This document shows, one piece after another, positions 6,794 through 14,611 of a DNA stretch of 16,327 bases. How positions within the stretch are numbered: the stretch's first letter is position 1; each line of letters begins with the position of its first letter. The notes under the pieces are model-generated. The model saw only the letters and a program-made list of their open reading frames with translations. It ran no database searches and was not told the origin of the DNA. The DNA comes from JBBTCJ01 sp038043285 (GTDB lineage Bacteria > Planctomycetota > Phycisphaerae > UBA1845). The position numbers and the translations under genes are program-made. The stretch lies in NCBI GenBank assembly GCA_038043285.1, contig JBBTCJ010000137.1, forward strand, positions 1-16,327, given 5' to 3'.

Positions 6794-9259
6794 CTACTCA
6801 GGCTTCGGCGACGTTGCACGCGACGGAACGGCGGGCGATCCGAGGAAAGGCGCCGAGTGCGGAACGAACATCGCATCCAACTGGAGCAGGGCATCGTCAA
6901 CCGTCAGGCTCGCCTCGGCGTGGTTATCAAGACTTTCGGTCCAATCCACGGAGAGATCCACCGGCGAGTAGGCCAACTCTGAGTCCGCATCCACCTGCCG
7001 CCAGCAGTGAATCTCGTTTGTGGTGATGGCCACCAACGTATCCAGAGAAGCAAACCGGCTGCGCCAATCACTGTCGGAAGCCGACCGTTCCTCGACGGGC
7101 GCGAGTTTCGTTTCCTCGAAGATCGAGTCCATGAAAACCGGCGGCCCGATCAGCGCATCCGCGTTCGGCCCGACATCGGCCACGAACTGAAAATCGACCA
7201 GCGTCGTCTCGCAGGGAGCGGCCGGCAACTGATCCCACGAGGGGGTAAGCCGCGCCCCGTCAGAGGATGGAAACGCCGGGCCGGGGATATCGATCGGCGC
7301 CCCCGGAACGGTGTTTCCCGAGGCGTTCTCCTTGGACGGGGCCTGGGTCGGACTCGAGGGAAGGGCGGTTTCCTCAACGGTTGCCATCCCGGCCTCGTCC
7401 CGGCAACGCAGCTCATTACGGACCAGGTCGAGCCGGTGTTCCAACTCGGTAAGCCGGGCGGCGGTGTCAAATGCGGACACTCGCGCACGAAGATCAACGA
7501 CGCGGGCGATCAACTGGGCGTCCAACCCCGGATGGGAGGATCGGGAGTCTCGCCGTGAACGCGCGAACGAGCTGCGCTGCGGCGCGTTGCGAACGTTCGG
7601 CTCTGTCGCGTTTGCGGTATCCGTGCGGTGTTCATCCGCGACCAGGCTATCGGGAGCGTCGGCCACAGAGGCATGGCCCGACTCGGCGGATGCCGCGCGA
7701 TCCGACTCGATCTCGCGGTGCATCACGCAGCGGCTTTCGTTGTCCAGAATCTCGGCAAGCTCGCGCAACGTGACCAGGGTTCCGTTCCATTCAATCTCCG
7801 CCGGCGGAGTCAGCGGCGGCACGTTGGAGGTTAAGGGTTGTGGCGGCGCGGCAAACCCTTGGTCGTCGGTGGTGATCGGTCCGCCGAGGCCCATGGCAAC
7901 CTCCTCGACGACGATCAGGTCTTCGATGAACTCCTCTGCTTCGATCGCTGAAGGCATCTCGTCTTCCACGAACATTTCCGGTTCGTCGCAGGGATCGGCA
8001 ACCATTCGGTCGTCGTCTTCCAGGTATTCCTCGTGTTCGTCGGTCGGGTTCACGACAAGGTTGGGTTCGACCTCGACGAAAAGCTCCGGCTCCATCTCGA
8101 CAAACAGTTCGTCGGTGCGCCAGGAAGGCTGCTCCGCGATCCCTACCGGCGGTGTTTGCGTGGCGCCCTCGACCGACTGACCGGGCGTAGGAGTCGGAGA
8201 CGCCGGATCCGGCTCGATGGACTCTTGGGCCTCGACATACGGCTCGTCCGTCCGCCGGCTCGGCCTTTCGGCGATCTCGTCCTGCGCGCACGGCTCTTCC
8301 GGGGCGGCAACCACTTGGTCCGCGATCGCCGTCGAGGGTTGGATTTTTGCTGACTCGATGATGGCCTCGATCAACCGATCGAATTCGTCCGCGCCCGCGT
8401 CCGTCATCGCGCCGCTCGGAGCCGCCTCGATGGTTCTTGTTGCCTCGGCGCCATCGGTGAGCGAAGGCTCGACCTCGGAAGGCGCCGCCTCGTCCGGCGG
8501 CGCGGCGATCGCGGCGACGCGGTCCTGTGCTTCGGCGGTTCGGGCCTCGGCCACCTTGACCTCGACCTGCTCAAGCTGGGTCTTCGCCGCGGTGAACCCG
8601 CTATCCATCGCCAAGACTCGTTCAAACTCCGCGGCCGCATCCTCGAATCGCCCCTGGCCGCGATACATCAGGCCGAGGTTGTAGTGCGCGTCCATGTCGG
8701 GCATCGCGTTCTTGAAGCTCATGAGCGCTTCCTCGAAACGCCCGATGCGGCTGAGCACCAGCCCGAGGTTGACGTGCGCGCGGGTCATTTCCGGATCCAG
8801 CTCGATCGCCCGACGCAGGTGGGTCTCCGAGGCATCCCATTGCCCGACGTACATCAATTCAAAGCCCAGATCGTTGCGATATGCCGCGACGTTGGGCCTT
8901 AGTTCCATGGCGCGCACCATCGAGGCGACGGCTTCGTCGTGCTTGCCGGCAAGGCTCAAGGACCGTCCCAGGCGGTGATAGGCGGCCGCGAATTCATGGT
9001 TGACCGCGACGGCCTTTCGATATTGCTCGATCGCCTTGCCGATCATTCCCTGCTTTTCGAACATCAACCCCGCGGCGAAATGGGTCTGCGGAAGAATCTT
9101 CGGCGCGTCTTCCGGGGGCACCCGTTCGAGCGTGTGGCCGGGTGTTGACTTGTACCTCGGATGCTGTGCGCGACCGGGAGAGTAATCCGACTTGGCGCCG
9201 CAACCCGTCACGCACGAACCGAAGAACGCCAACAGAATCATTCGAGAATGCCGTCGCAT
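6794..9259 (-). CDS. Large TPR lipoprotein with acidic low-complexity region
   Basis: An 821-residue predicted lipoprotein. It opens with MRRHSRMILLAFFGSCVTGC, a signal peptide ending in a lipobox at Cys20. Residues about 58-225 form roughly five tetratricopeptide repeats (for example AAAYHRLGRSLSLAGKHDEA and AHVNLGLVLSRIGRFEEALM). From about 230 to 570 the chain is Glu/Asp/Pro/Ala-rich and probably disordered. It contains a duplicated motif IAExPSxRTDExxVE (residues 329-343 and 374-388) and several FVE repeats. A short coiled-coil-like helix lies at about 579-618, and the C-terminus is again acidic. ATG 9259 is chosen because AAGGCGG lies upstream and it starts the signal peptide; the open frame extends to 9577 but that part overlaps the neighbouring gene. 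TPR lipoproteins usually scaffold envelope complexes; the partner is unknown. It is probably co-transcribed with the OmpA-like lipoprotein 73 nt upstream. Confidence 0.85.
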   Translation of the reverse strand: MRRHSRMILLAFFGSCVTGCGAKSDYSPGRAQHPRYKSTPGHTLERVPPEDAPKILPQTHFAAGLMFEKQGMIGKAIEQYRKAVAVNHEFAAAYHRLGRSLSLAGKHDEAVASMVRAMELRPNVAAYRNDLGFELMYVGQWDASETHLRRAIELDPEMTRAHVNLGLVLSRIGRFEEALMSFKNAMPDMDAHYNLGLMYRGQGRFEDAAAEFERVLAMDSGFTAAKTQLEQVEVKVAEARTAEAQDRVAAIAAPPDEAAPSEVEPSLTDGAEATRTIEAAPSGAMTDAGADEFDRLIEAIIESAKIQPSTAIADQVVAAPEEPCAQDEIAERPSRRTDEPYVEAQESIEPDPASPTPTPGQSVEGATQTPPVGIAEQPSWRTDELFVEMEPELFVEVEPNLVVNPTDEHEEYLEDDDRMVADPCDEPEMFVEDEMPSAIEAEEFIEDLIVVEEVAMGLGGPITTDDQGFAAPPQPLTSNVPPLTPPAEIEWNGTLVTLRELAEILDNESRCVMHREIESDRAASAESGHASVADAPDSLVADEHRTDTANATEPNVRNAPQRSSFARSRRDSRSSHPGLDAQLIARVVDLRARVSAFDTAARLTELEHRLDLVRNELRCRDEAGMATVEETALPSSPTQAPSKENASGNTVPGAPIDIPGPAFPSSDGARLTPSWDQLPAAPCETTLVDFQFVADVGPNADALIGPPVFMDSIFEETKLAPVEERSASDSDWRSRFASLDTLVAITTNEIHCWRQVDADSELAYSPVDLSVDWTESLDNHAEASLTVDDALLQLDAMFVPHSAPFLGSPAVPSRATSPKPE

Positions 9260-9332
9260 GATCAAGACCGCCTTCCTGAGAGTTCGGACTTCCGTTTCCT
9301 TTACTCGTCCAAGTCCCCGCCGCAACGTCGAG

Positions 9333-9872
9333 CTACTGTCCGCCGGCCGAGGGTGGCGGCGAGAGTGAGATCGTCGTGGGTCCAGCGCCGCCGCCCGACG
9401 GCTTCTTGGTCCCCGCCCGGTCGATGGCGACGCCCTTCTCGCCCAGCACGCCGCGTCCGCCCGGCAGCATCGGCTTAACGTCCACTCGGCTGACGTCGCA
9501 CCCGGCGACTTGCAGGTACTCTTTCGCGTGGGCCATGCGCTTCTGTACCAGTTCTTGATCCCTGTCGACGGTGTCAAAGCGCACCGTTCCGCCGTAGGTG
9601 TTGAGGATCGGCGCCATGCGGTCCAGTCGAGCCGTCCCGGTGGCGTTCAGCTCCGCCGTGTGCGGGACAAAGTGCGCGTCCACGAGGGCCATGTCGAAGG
9701 TCATGGCGTTATCCGTCATGTCCCGCAGATGCCCTTGGGCATGGGTCTTGCGGTGCTCCATCTTTTCAAACTGCATTTCGGCGGGTGACTTGTAATCGGA
9801 GTGATGACCGCAGGCTCCGCCGCAGGCGACGAGAACGGCGACTGAGGCAATTCGACGCAGGTTCGACGACAT
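9333..9872 (-). CDS. Small OmpA-like lipoprotein
   Basis: A 179-residue predicted lipoprotein. The signal segment RRIASVAVLVACGGACG offers two possible lipid cysteines, Cys17 (LVAC) and Cys21. Residues about 60-135 follow the outline of an OmpA/MotB C-terminal domain: strand VDAHFVPHTAEL, helix TARLDRMAPIL, strand GTVRFDTVD, helix LVQKRMAHAKEYLQVAGCD, strand SRVDV. However, the peptidoglycan-anchoring GHTD motif is replaced by FDTVDRD, so cell-wall binding is uncertain. The C-terminal 30 residues are Gly/Pro/Ser-rich. Start: ATG 9872 has AAAGGAG about 7 nt upstream. It is the first gene of a probable two-gene minus-strand operon with the TPR lipoprotein. A strong hairpin sits in its leader at 9926-9947. 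The OmpA-like call is from fold pattern only. Confidence 0.75.
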   Translation of the reverse strand: MSSNLRRIASVAVLVACGGACGHHSDYKSPAEMQFEKMEHRKTHAQGHLRDMTDNAMTFDMALVDAHFVPHTAELNATGTARLDRMAPILNTYGGTVRFDTVDRDQELVQKRMAHAKEYLQVAGCDVSRVDVKPMLPGGRGVLGEKGVAIDRAGTKKPSGGGAGPTTISLSPPPSAGGQ

Positions 9873-9925
9873 CGATGGCTCCTTTGGTTTGCAAGCGTGT
9901 GCCCGGCCCGTTTATTGCAGCAACG

Positions 9926-9947
9926 GTTCGGCGCTCCCGCGCCGAAC
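9926..9947 (-). promoter_or_regulatory. Perfect 9-bp hairpin in lipoprotein operon leader
   Basis: GTTCGGCGC pairs perfectly with GCGCCGAAC around a four-base TCCC loop. On the minus strand it ends 53 nt before the ATG of the OmpA-like lipoprotein gene. It could be an operator, an mRNA-stabilising leader structure or an attenuator-like element. A second, smaller stem CGAGA/TCTCG lies further upstream at about 9977-9989. Confidence 0.5.
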
Positions 9948-10110
9948 GGACAAGCCGGGTTTCTCGCCCTAGTTATCGAGAGAATCTCGGACCAACATTC
10001 GTAAATTATCGGGCTGCGGCAGCGCGCCCTCGGATGCGCCTTTCCGATCGCGGAGGGCGTGTTGACCTGCGGCAAACCCCGCTGCCAGCACAGGAAGGGT
10101 GATCCGCGTC

Positions 10111-10133
10111 CGGCGGCGACTCCGAGGCCGCCG
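10111..10133 (+). repeat. GC hairpin upstream of M19 dipeptidase
   Basis: CGGCGGC pairs with GCCGCCG around a nine-base centre. It ends 29 nt before the dipeptidase ATG at 10163, so it would lie in the leader of that mRNA if transcription starts upstream of it. No ribosome-binding site can be seen near either ATG. Confidence 0.4.
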
Positions 10134-10162
10134 TTGGTGCAGGCGAACCGACGCCGGTTACA

Positions 10163-11323
10163 ATGCTGAGAATGAGCCTGGCGCCGAAACCCCGTCTTGA
10201 GCAAGCCCGCGAAATTCATCGCTGCGCCGTGGTGATTGACTCGCATTGTGACACAACGCAACGGTTGATGGATCCGACGTTTGACCTTTCGCAACGACAC
10301 CAGTCCGGGCACGTGGACATCCCGCGCCTGCGCGAAGGCGGCGTGGATGCGGTGTTCCTGGCCGTCTTTGCCGCCGGTCCCCTGCCCCTCGGCGCGGGTC
10401 CGCCCGCCGCGCGGGCGCAACTGCGGCGCATCCATGAAACGGTGCGGCAACACGCCGAGGTGCTGAGCCTGGCCCGCAGCGCAGCCGACGTCGGCCGCGC
10501 AAAATCAGCGGGAAAGATCGCCGTGTTGCCGGCGATCGAAGGTGGATATCTGCTCGATGACTCCCTGGAAGTTCTGCGAGAATTTCACGACGCCGGCGCG
10601 ACGTACCTGACGCTCACCCACGCGTTTCATACGCACTGGGCGGATTCGTCCGGTGTGCACGAAGCGCTGGAACCGCTTCATGGCGGCCTCACCGAGTTTG
10701 GACGAGAGGTGGTCAAGGAGCTGAACCGCCTCGGCATGATGGTGGACGTCTCGCACGCCAGCGACGAAACGTTCTGGGAGGTGCTCGAAACGTCGAAGGC
10801 GCCGGTGTTCGCCAGTCACTCGTCGTGCCGCGCCGTCTGCCCGCATCGCCGCAATCTTTCGGACGAGATGATCCGCGCCATCGCCCAATCCGGCGGCGTG
10901 GTGCAGATCAATTTCGCGGCCGGCTTCGTCGATTCCGCGTTTCCGCTCCCTGACCCCAAGGCCATGCAGGCCTGGCTGGCGAATCTTCAAGTGCCGCCCC
11001 CGAAAGTAACCGATCACCGGACGCCGTTGTCGCTGTTGGTGGATCACTTCGATCACGCGCTACAACTGGTCGGCCCGAAGCACGTCGGCCTCGGTTCCGA
11101 TTTCGACGGAGTCCCGGCGCTTCCCGACGGCATGCAGGATTGTTCGATGTTGCCGAATCTAACCGCCGCCCTGCTCGACAGAGGCTACGACGAAGCCGAC
11201 CTGGTGATGATTCTTGGCGGCAACCTCTTGCGATTGATGGATGCCTGTGAACGCGCCAGGCTCGAACTTGCCGGAGCGTCGCCCCAACCGGCCGCCCCTG
11301 CACACCGGAGTGACACACGATGA
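10163..11323 (+). CDS. Peptidase family M19 membrane-dipeptidase homologue
   Basis: Zinc dipeptidase of the renal-dipeptidase family (amidohydrolase-like TIM barrel), cleaving dipeptides, including some with a C-terminal D-residue. The 386 residues carry the binuclear site: His28 and Asp30 (DSHCDT), bridging Glu126 (AIEGG), His198 (DVSHAS), His219 (FASHSS) and Asp313 (GSDFDG). The spacing from Glu126 to Asp313 is very close to that of the human enzyme. There is no signal peptide, so it is probably cytoplasmic despite the family name. A second ATG at 10172 is equally possible as start; no good ribosome-binding site is seen for either. The residues after about 370 are a Pro/Ala-rich tail. The glycosyltransferase gene starts 74 nt after its stop on the same strand. 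Role in peptide or cell-wall turnover is inferred from the family. Confidence 0.93.
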   Translation: MLRMSLAPKPRLEQAREIHRCAVVIDSHCDTTQRLMDPTFDLSQRHQSGHVDIPRLREGGVDAVFLAVFAAGPLPLGAGPPAARAQLRRIHETVRQHAEVLSLARSAADVGRAKSAGKIAVLPAIEGGYLLDDSLEVLREFHDAGATYLTLTHAFHTHWADSSGVHEALEPLHGGLTEFGREVVKELNRLGMMVDVSHASDETFWEVLETSKAPVFASHSSCRAVCPHRRNLSDEMIRAIAQSGGVVQINFAAGFVDSAFPLPDPKAMQAWLANLQVPPPKVTDHRTPLSLLVDHFDHALQLVGPKHVGLGSDFDGVPALPDGMQDCSMLPNLTAALLDRGYDEADLVMILGGNLLRLMDACERARLELAGASPQPAAPAHRSDTR

Positions 11324-11396
11324 CATCAACCGCCTTGCGTCCTTCGGACTTTCAACGCCGCGTTTGGATCTCCCGCGAGTTGCCCGCACGATCGCT

Positions 11397-13130
11397 ATGA
11401 CAGACTCGCGCCGCGTGTCCTTGACGCAACGCGACCCCCCCTGGGTAGCGTCCATCGTCGTCCTCGGCGCGATCCTTTACCTTCCCGGGCTGAACTGGGG
11501 ACTGCCAGGCGTCGTTTCCTGGAGCCAGGACACCATCGCCGGCACGAGAACCTTGGGGGCGATCGAAGGCTGGCCTGAGGACTGGAAGGGTCGCTATCCG
11601 CCGCTACAACATATGATCCTTTACGCAGCGTATCGCCCAGTGCTGTCGCACTGGGAGGCGACCGGGCAGTCGACGACCGATCCGCAAACGGGCGAGCCGG
11701 TATTGCGACCGCCGCATACGCCTAAACTGGGTTTGCTCTTCCTGATTGCCGGCGCCGTGAGCGCGGTGATGGCTGTCGCGGGCGGAATAGGCGTCTGGTA
11801 CGCGGCGAAGGAGTTTACCGCCGATCGCGCAGCCGCCGCGCTCGCCGCAGCCGCCTTCATGAGCGGAGCGGCTTACACCTATTTCGCGAAGCTGGGGAAT
11901 GTCGACGTCCCGTCGATGTGCTGGTTCGCCTGGAGTCTATACTTCTATGTTCGACTCCTGGCCTCTCGCTCGGTCGGCGACGCGGCCATGCTGGGTCTGT
12001 TCGGAGGACTCGCGTCGGCGACGAAAGACGCGGTGGCGGGTATGTACCCGGGTATGGCGGTCGCGCTTGTGCTTCGCGAAGGCATTCGAGCCGCAGGCGG
12101 CTGCGGGTCCGCAAGCTTCGTCCCGTGCGGTCCCGCCCACACCGGCGCCCCCCCGACCCTCGACCGGTCCGGGCGGCCTTCGGTCACGGCCGCATTCTGG
12201 CATTCGCTTTTCCAATGGCGTTGGATCGCCGGTCTGGCTGCTTACCTGGCCGTGTATCTATTGATTAACGGCGCCTTCGCCGACCCGGGGGGATTTATCC
12301 AACGCCTTAAACACTGGTTCGCCCACCCTCACGGGGCGTTTATGCAACGCGAGTTCCAAAGCCCGACGCAGCTCAGCCTGGGTGTCGAGACGCTTCGTCA
12401 GGCCGCGGGCGCGGTCGGCTGGCCGATGCTCGGCGCGATTGGCGCATCGGTCGCGTACGTCGCCCGGCGAAGCGCGGGGAAGGCGTTGATCCTCCTCGCG
12501 CCGCCCGTTGGATACTACGTTCTCGTCATCGCGCCGATCCGTTTCGTGTATGAACGATTCCTTCTTGCGCCGCTGGCATGCCTGAGCATCCTTGTCGGCT
12601 GGATGTTTGTTGATTTGTTTCGATCGCGCCGCGTGCCGGGGTCGATTGCCGGCCTCATCCTCGGAGCGGCCTTCGTTCCCACGCTGGGCTATTGCTTCGC
12701 GGTCGATCTGGAGATGATCAACGACTCCCGATACGCCGCAGAAGTTTGGCTTCGCTCGAACGCTCCGCCGTCGGCGTCCATCGGCGGGCTTACCGGCGAC
12801 GTTGCGCGATTTCGTCCCCAGTACTTGCCGCGGGCGCACGAAATGGGCTATGCGACGTACCCGGTGCTCGCGGAACGACGGTCATTCGACGACCCCCAGC
12901 CGGACTACCTGATGCTGTCGAGTTTTGACTGCCAGGACATGAACGCGGAGCAGCAGGCGTGCATGGACGATCTGCGACGCGGCGCCCTCGGCTACGCTCG
13001 CGTGGCTGAGTTCGAGGCGCGGTTCCTGGGTCCGCGCCGCTCGTGGCTGGGAGCCGCCGGGTGGTTCGCTCCCCCACCCGGCAAGATCAGCCCGACGATC
13101 ACCGTGTTCGTGAGCGATGGTCGTCGATAA
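11397..13130 (+). CDS. GT39/PMT-type membrane glycosyltransferase
   Basis: Integral inner-membrane protein (577 aa) resembling the ArnT/PMT superfamily, which moves sugars from polyprenyl-phosphate carriers to lipid or protein acceptors. About ten hydrophobic segments are visible, starting at residues 16-37. After the first comes the extracytoplasmic loop SWSQDTIAG, whose Asp45 occupies the usual catalytic acidic position, and then RYPPLQHMILY. The segment KLGNVDVPSMCWFAWSLYFY is typical of bacterial members. A long loop at about residues 227-267 is rich in Gly, Cys and Pro. The last 130 residues are soluble and start with RYAAEVWLRSNAPPSASIG, a common feature of this group. ATG 11397 is chosen because the frame before it runs through the dipeptidase gene. 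The ribosome-binding site is weak. Acceptor and donor are unknown. Confidence 0.85.
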   Translation: MTDSRRVSLTQRDPPWVASIVVLGAILYLPGLNWGLPGVVSWSQDTIAGTRTLGAIEGWPEDWKGRYPPLQHMILYAAYRPVLSHWEATGQSTTDPQTGEPVLRPPHTPKLGLLFLIAGAVSAVMAVAGGIGVWYAAKEFTADRAAAALAAAAFMSGAAYTYFAKLGNVDVPSMCWFAWSLYFYVRLLASRSVGDAAMLGLFGGLASATKDAVAGMYPGMAVALVLREGIRAAGGCGSASFVPCGPAHTGAPPTLDRSGRPSVTAAFWHSLFQWRWIAGLAAYLAVYLLINGAFADPGGFIQRLKHWFAHPHGAFMQREFQSPTQLSLGVETLRQAAGAVGWPMLGAIGASVAYVARRSAGKALILLAPPVGYYVLVIAPIRFVYERFLLAPLACLSILVGWMFVDLFRSRRVPGSIAGLILGAAFVPTLGYCFAVDLEMINDSRYAAEVWLRSNAPPSASIGGLTGDVARFRPQYLPRAHEMGYATYPVLAERRSFDDPQPDYLMLSSFDCQDMNAEQQACMDDLRRGALGYARVAEFEARFLGPRRSWLGAAGWFAPPPGKISPTITVFVSDGRR

Positions 13131-13259
13131 ACCGATCGCCCGACGAGTTCGAACCCCATCCAAGGCCCCTCAGCAAGTCCAAGAGTCCGGACCGCACGAG
13201 AATTGACCCATTTTCAACATGGTCTTCACACCTGGCTCATACGCGTGGATGAAACTCCG

Positions 13260-13287
13260 CCTCGCGTCAGGAGAGAACCTGGCGAGG
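13260..13287. repeat. Bulged hairpin
   Basis: CCTCGC pairs with GCGAGG and, after a two-base bulge, CAGG pairs with CCTG around AGAGAA. It lies about 130 nt beyond the glycosyltransferase stop. Terminator or dispersed repeat; no T-tract. Confidence 0.4.
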
Positions 13288-13398
13288 CGTCGCGGCGAGA
13301 AGGAAACGGGCTTTCCGGGGGGAAAAGCACAGGTTTCAACGACCGAAACGCGCCAACAATTCCGCTGTCACCTCATCAAAGCTGCCTGTACCACCCCG

Positions 13399-13429
13399 GA
13401 CCCCGCTCCCACGCCCAGGGAGCGGGGTC
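13399..13429. terminator. Perfect 12-bp GC hairpin between convergent genes
   Basis: GACCCCGCTCCC pairs perfectly with GGGAGCGGGGTC around the seven-base loop ACGCCCA. The position between two converging genes and the high stability fit a two-way transcript end. There is only a short T-containing stretch after it, so termination would not be the textbook type. The form also resembles dispersed planctomycete palindromes. Confidence 0.55.
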
Positions 13430-13530
13430 TACGTTTGCAGACACCCCATCGTCGAGGGAGCAAGGAGAATCATCATTTCGGCGCGGCGAAACGCATCCGA
13501 CGCGTCGTGTACGACCTTTCAGTCACAGGA

Positions 13531-14478
13531 TTATACCGATGCCAGGGCAGGCGTCCGAGCGCGACTTCGCGCCTCGCCGACAAGGCGGTCGATCAGGTCA
13601 ACCAGTTGGTCAAGCTGCGGCTTGGTGATCTGCGCATCGGCTCCGACGGACTGGCACTTCTTGTCGTTGTCGATGCTGACCAGCGAGCTGAAGATGACGA
13701 TCGGGAGGCTCTTGAGCTGCACATGGCCCCTGATGCGCCGGGTGAGGTGCAACCCGTCGATGCGCGGCATCTCAATGTCGGTGATGAGCAGGTCGACGCC
13801 GGCGTTTCCCTGTGCCGCCGCGTTGGCTTCGAGGATGTCCCAGGCTTCCTGCCCGTCGTTGGCCATGGCAATGTCGGTGTACCCGGCCTTTTGCAGGTTG
13901 CTCTGGATCAACGCCCGCATGGCGCGGGAGTCCTCGGCCAGCAGTACCTTCGTGTCCTCGCGCGAGACACCCTTGCCGATCCGGGCGGCGTGCTCCTCAA
14001 ACAGATCGACGCCGGAGATCTCAAATACCAGTCGTTCAAAGTCCAGCATCAGCACCATGTCACCCTTGATATAGGCGATCGAGGTGATCGGGGCCTTGTT
14101 GACGCCTTCGACGTCGGGAACCGCCGAGACTTCTTTCCAGTTCACGCGATAGATCTGCTCGACGGCGTTGACCGCGAAGGCGACGCGGGCGTCATTGAAC
14201 TCCATGATGATGATCTTCGTCTCGCTGACCTCCGGGTCGCGCTGCAAGTGCAGACAGGCGTGCAGGTCGATGAGCGGCGTCACCGAGTCGCGTAACTGGA
14301 ACATGCCGCTGACCGCGGCATGGGATTCAGGCAGTTTGGTGACCGGTAGCGGCTCGATGACCTCGCGCACCTTGGCGACGTTCACGCCATAACGCTGCTT
14401 GCCCAGCGTGAAAACGAGGACTTCGAGTTCATTGGTTCCGGATTCGAGAAGGATGTCGTGTTGTTTGGGTCCGGCCAC
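13531..14478 (-). CDS. cheV: Chemotaxis coupling protein CheV (CheW-REC)
   Basis: Couples chemoreceptors to the CheA kinase and is itself tunable by phosphorylation. Residues about 15-165 form a CheW domain (LEVLVFTLGKQRYGVNVAKVREVIE, PLIDLHACL, IMEFNDARVAFAV). Residues about 176-300 form a receiver domain with the acidic pair Glu182-Asp183, phosphoacceptor Asp234 (LLITDIEMPRIDG), Ser264/Ser265 in the switch position and Lys286 (ITKPQ). Length (315 aa) is normal for CheV. Translation starts at a GTG (14478) preceded by AGGAG at about 6 nt, a convincing site. No other chemotaxis or flagellar gene is in the window. A sigma-28-like promoter lies 51-78 nt upstream. The gene points away from polA and converges with the glycosyltransferase gene. 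Confidence 0.93.
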   Translation of the reverse strand: MAGPKQHDILLESGTNELEVLVFTLGKQRYGVNVAKVREVIEPLPVTKLPESHAAVSGMFQLRDSVTPLIDLHACLHLQRDPEVSETKIIIMEFNDARVAFAVNAVEQIYRVNWKEVSAVPDVEGVNKAPITSIAYIKGDMVLMLDFERLVFEISGVDLFEEHAARIGKGVSREDTKVLLAEDSRAMRALIQSNLQKAGYTDIAMANDGQEAWDILEANAAAQGNAGVDLLITDIEMPRIDGLHLTRRIRGHVQLKSLPIVIFSSLVSIDNDKKCQSVGADAQITKPQLDQLVDLIDRLVGEARSRARTPALASV

Positions 14479-14528
14479 GGGTTGCTCCTATCGGACGTAG
14501 AGTGCGGGCGCACCGCCCACCGGCGTGT

Positions 14529-14556
14529 GTATCGACGCGCCCGCGAGGATACTTTC
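14529..14556 (-). promoter_or_regulatory. Possible sigma-28 (FliA) promoter for cheV
   Basis: On the minus strand GAAAGTAT, 12 bases, then GTCGATAC. This matches the motility-sigma consensus TAAAGTTT-N11-GCCGATAA at 6 of 8 and 6 of 8 positions, with the spacer one base too long. A start site here would leave about 45 nt before the cheV GTG. The match is by eye, and sigma-28 specificity in this lineage is assumed. Confidence 0.4.
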
Positions 14557-14611
14557 GGCAACCGCGAAAGGCCGTGAACCCCGCGCCACGCCGAGCAAGC
14601 CCTCACGCCGA

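Larger units (their letters stand above)
13131..13530. other. Convergent spacer with hairpins, no gene seen
   Basis: This 400-base spacer lies between the glycosyltransferase gene and cheV, which converge. It holds two clear inverted repeats, one at 13260-13287 and a perfect 12-bp one at 13399-13429. I see no credible coding frame; a plus-strand frame crossing into cheV is a shadow of it. Confidence 0.5.

Noticed and set aside
9260..9577. Upstream extension of the TPR lipoprotein reading frame by 106 residues
   Set aside because: It overlaps most of the OmpA-like lipoprotein gene, reads as Arg/Ser-rich shadow sequence and would bury the signal peptide; ATG 9259 begins a proper lipoprotein signal.
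11241..11396. Upstream extension of the glycosyltransferase frame by 52 residues
   Set aside because: It runs through the end of the dipeptidase gene in another frame and adds a non-membrane, Pro/Arg-rich stretch before the first membrane segment.
13219..14295. Long plus-strand frame opposite cheV
   Set aside because: It mirrors the CheV codons (Asp/Val/Leu-rich antisense), while CheV has full catalytic and domain motifs and a good ribosome-binding site.
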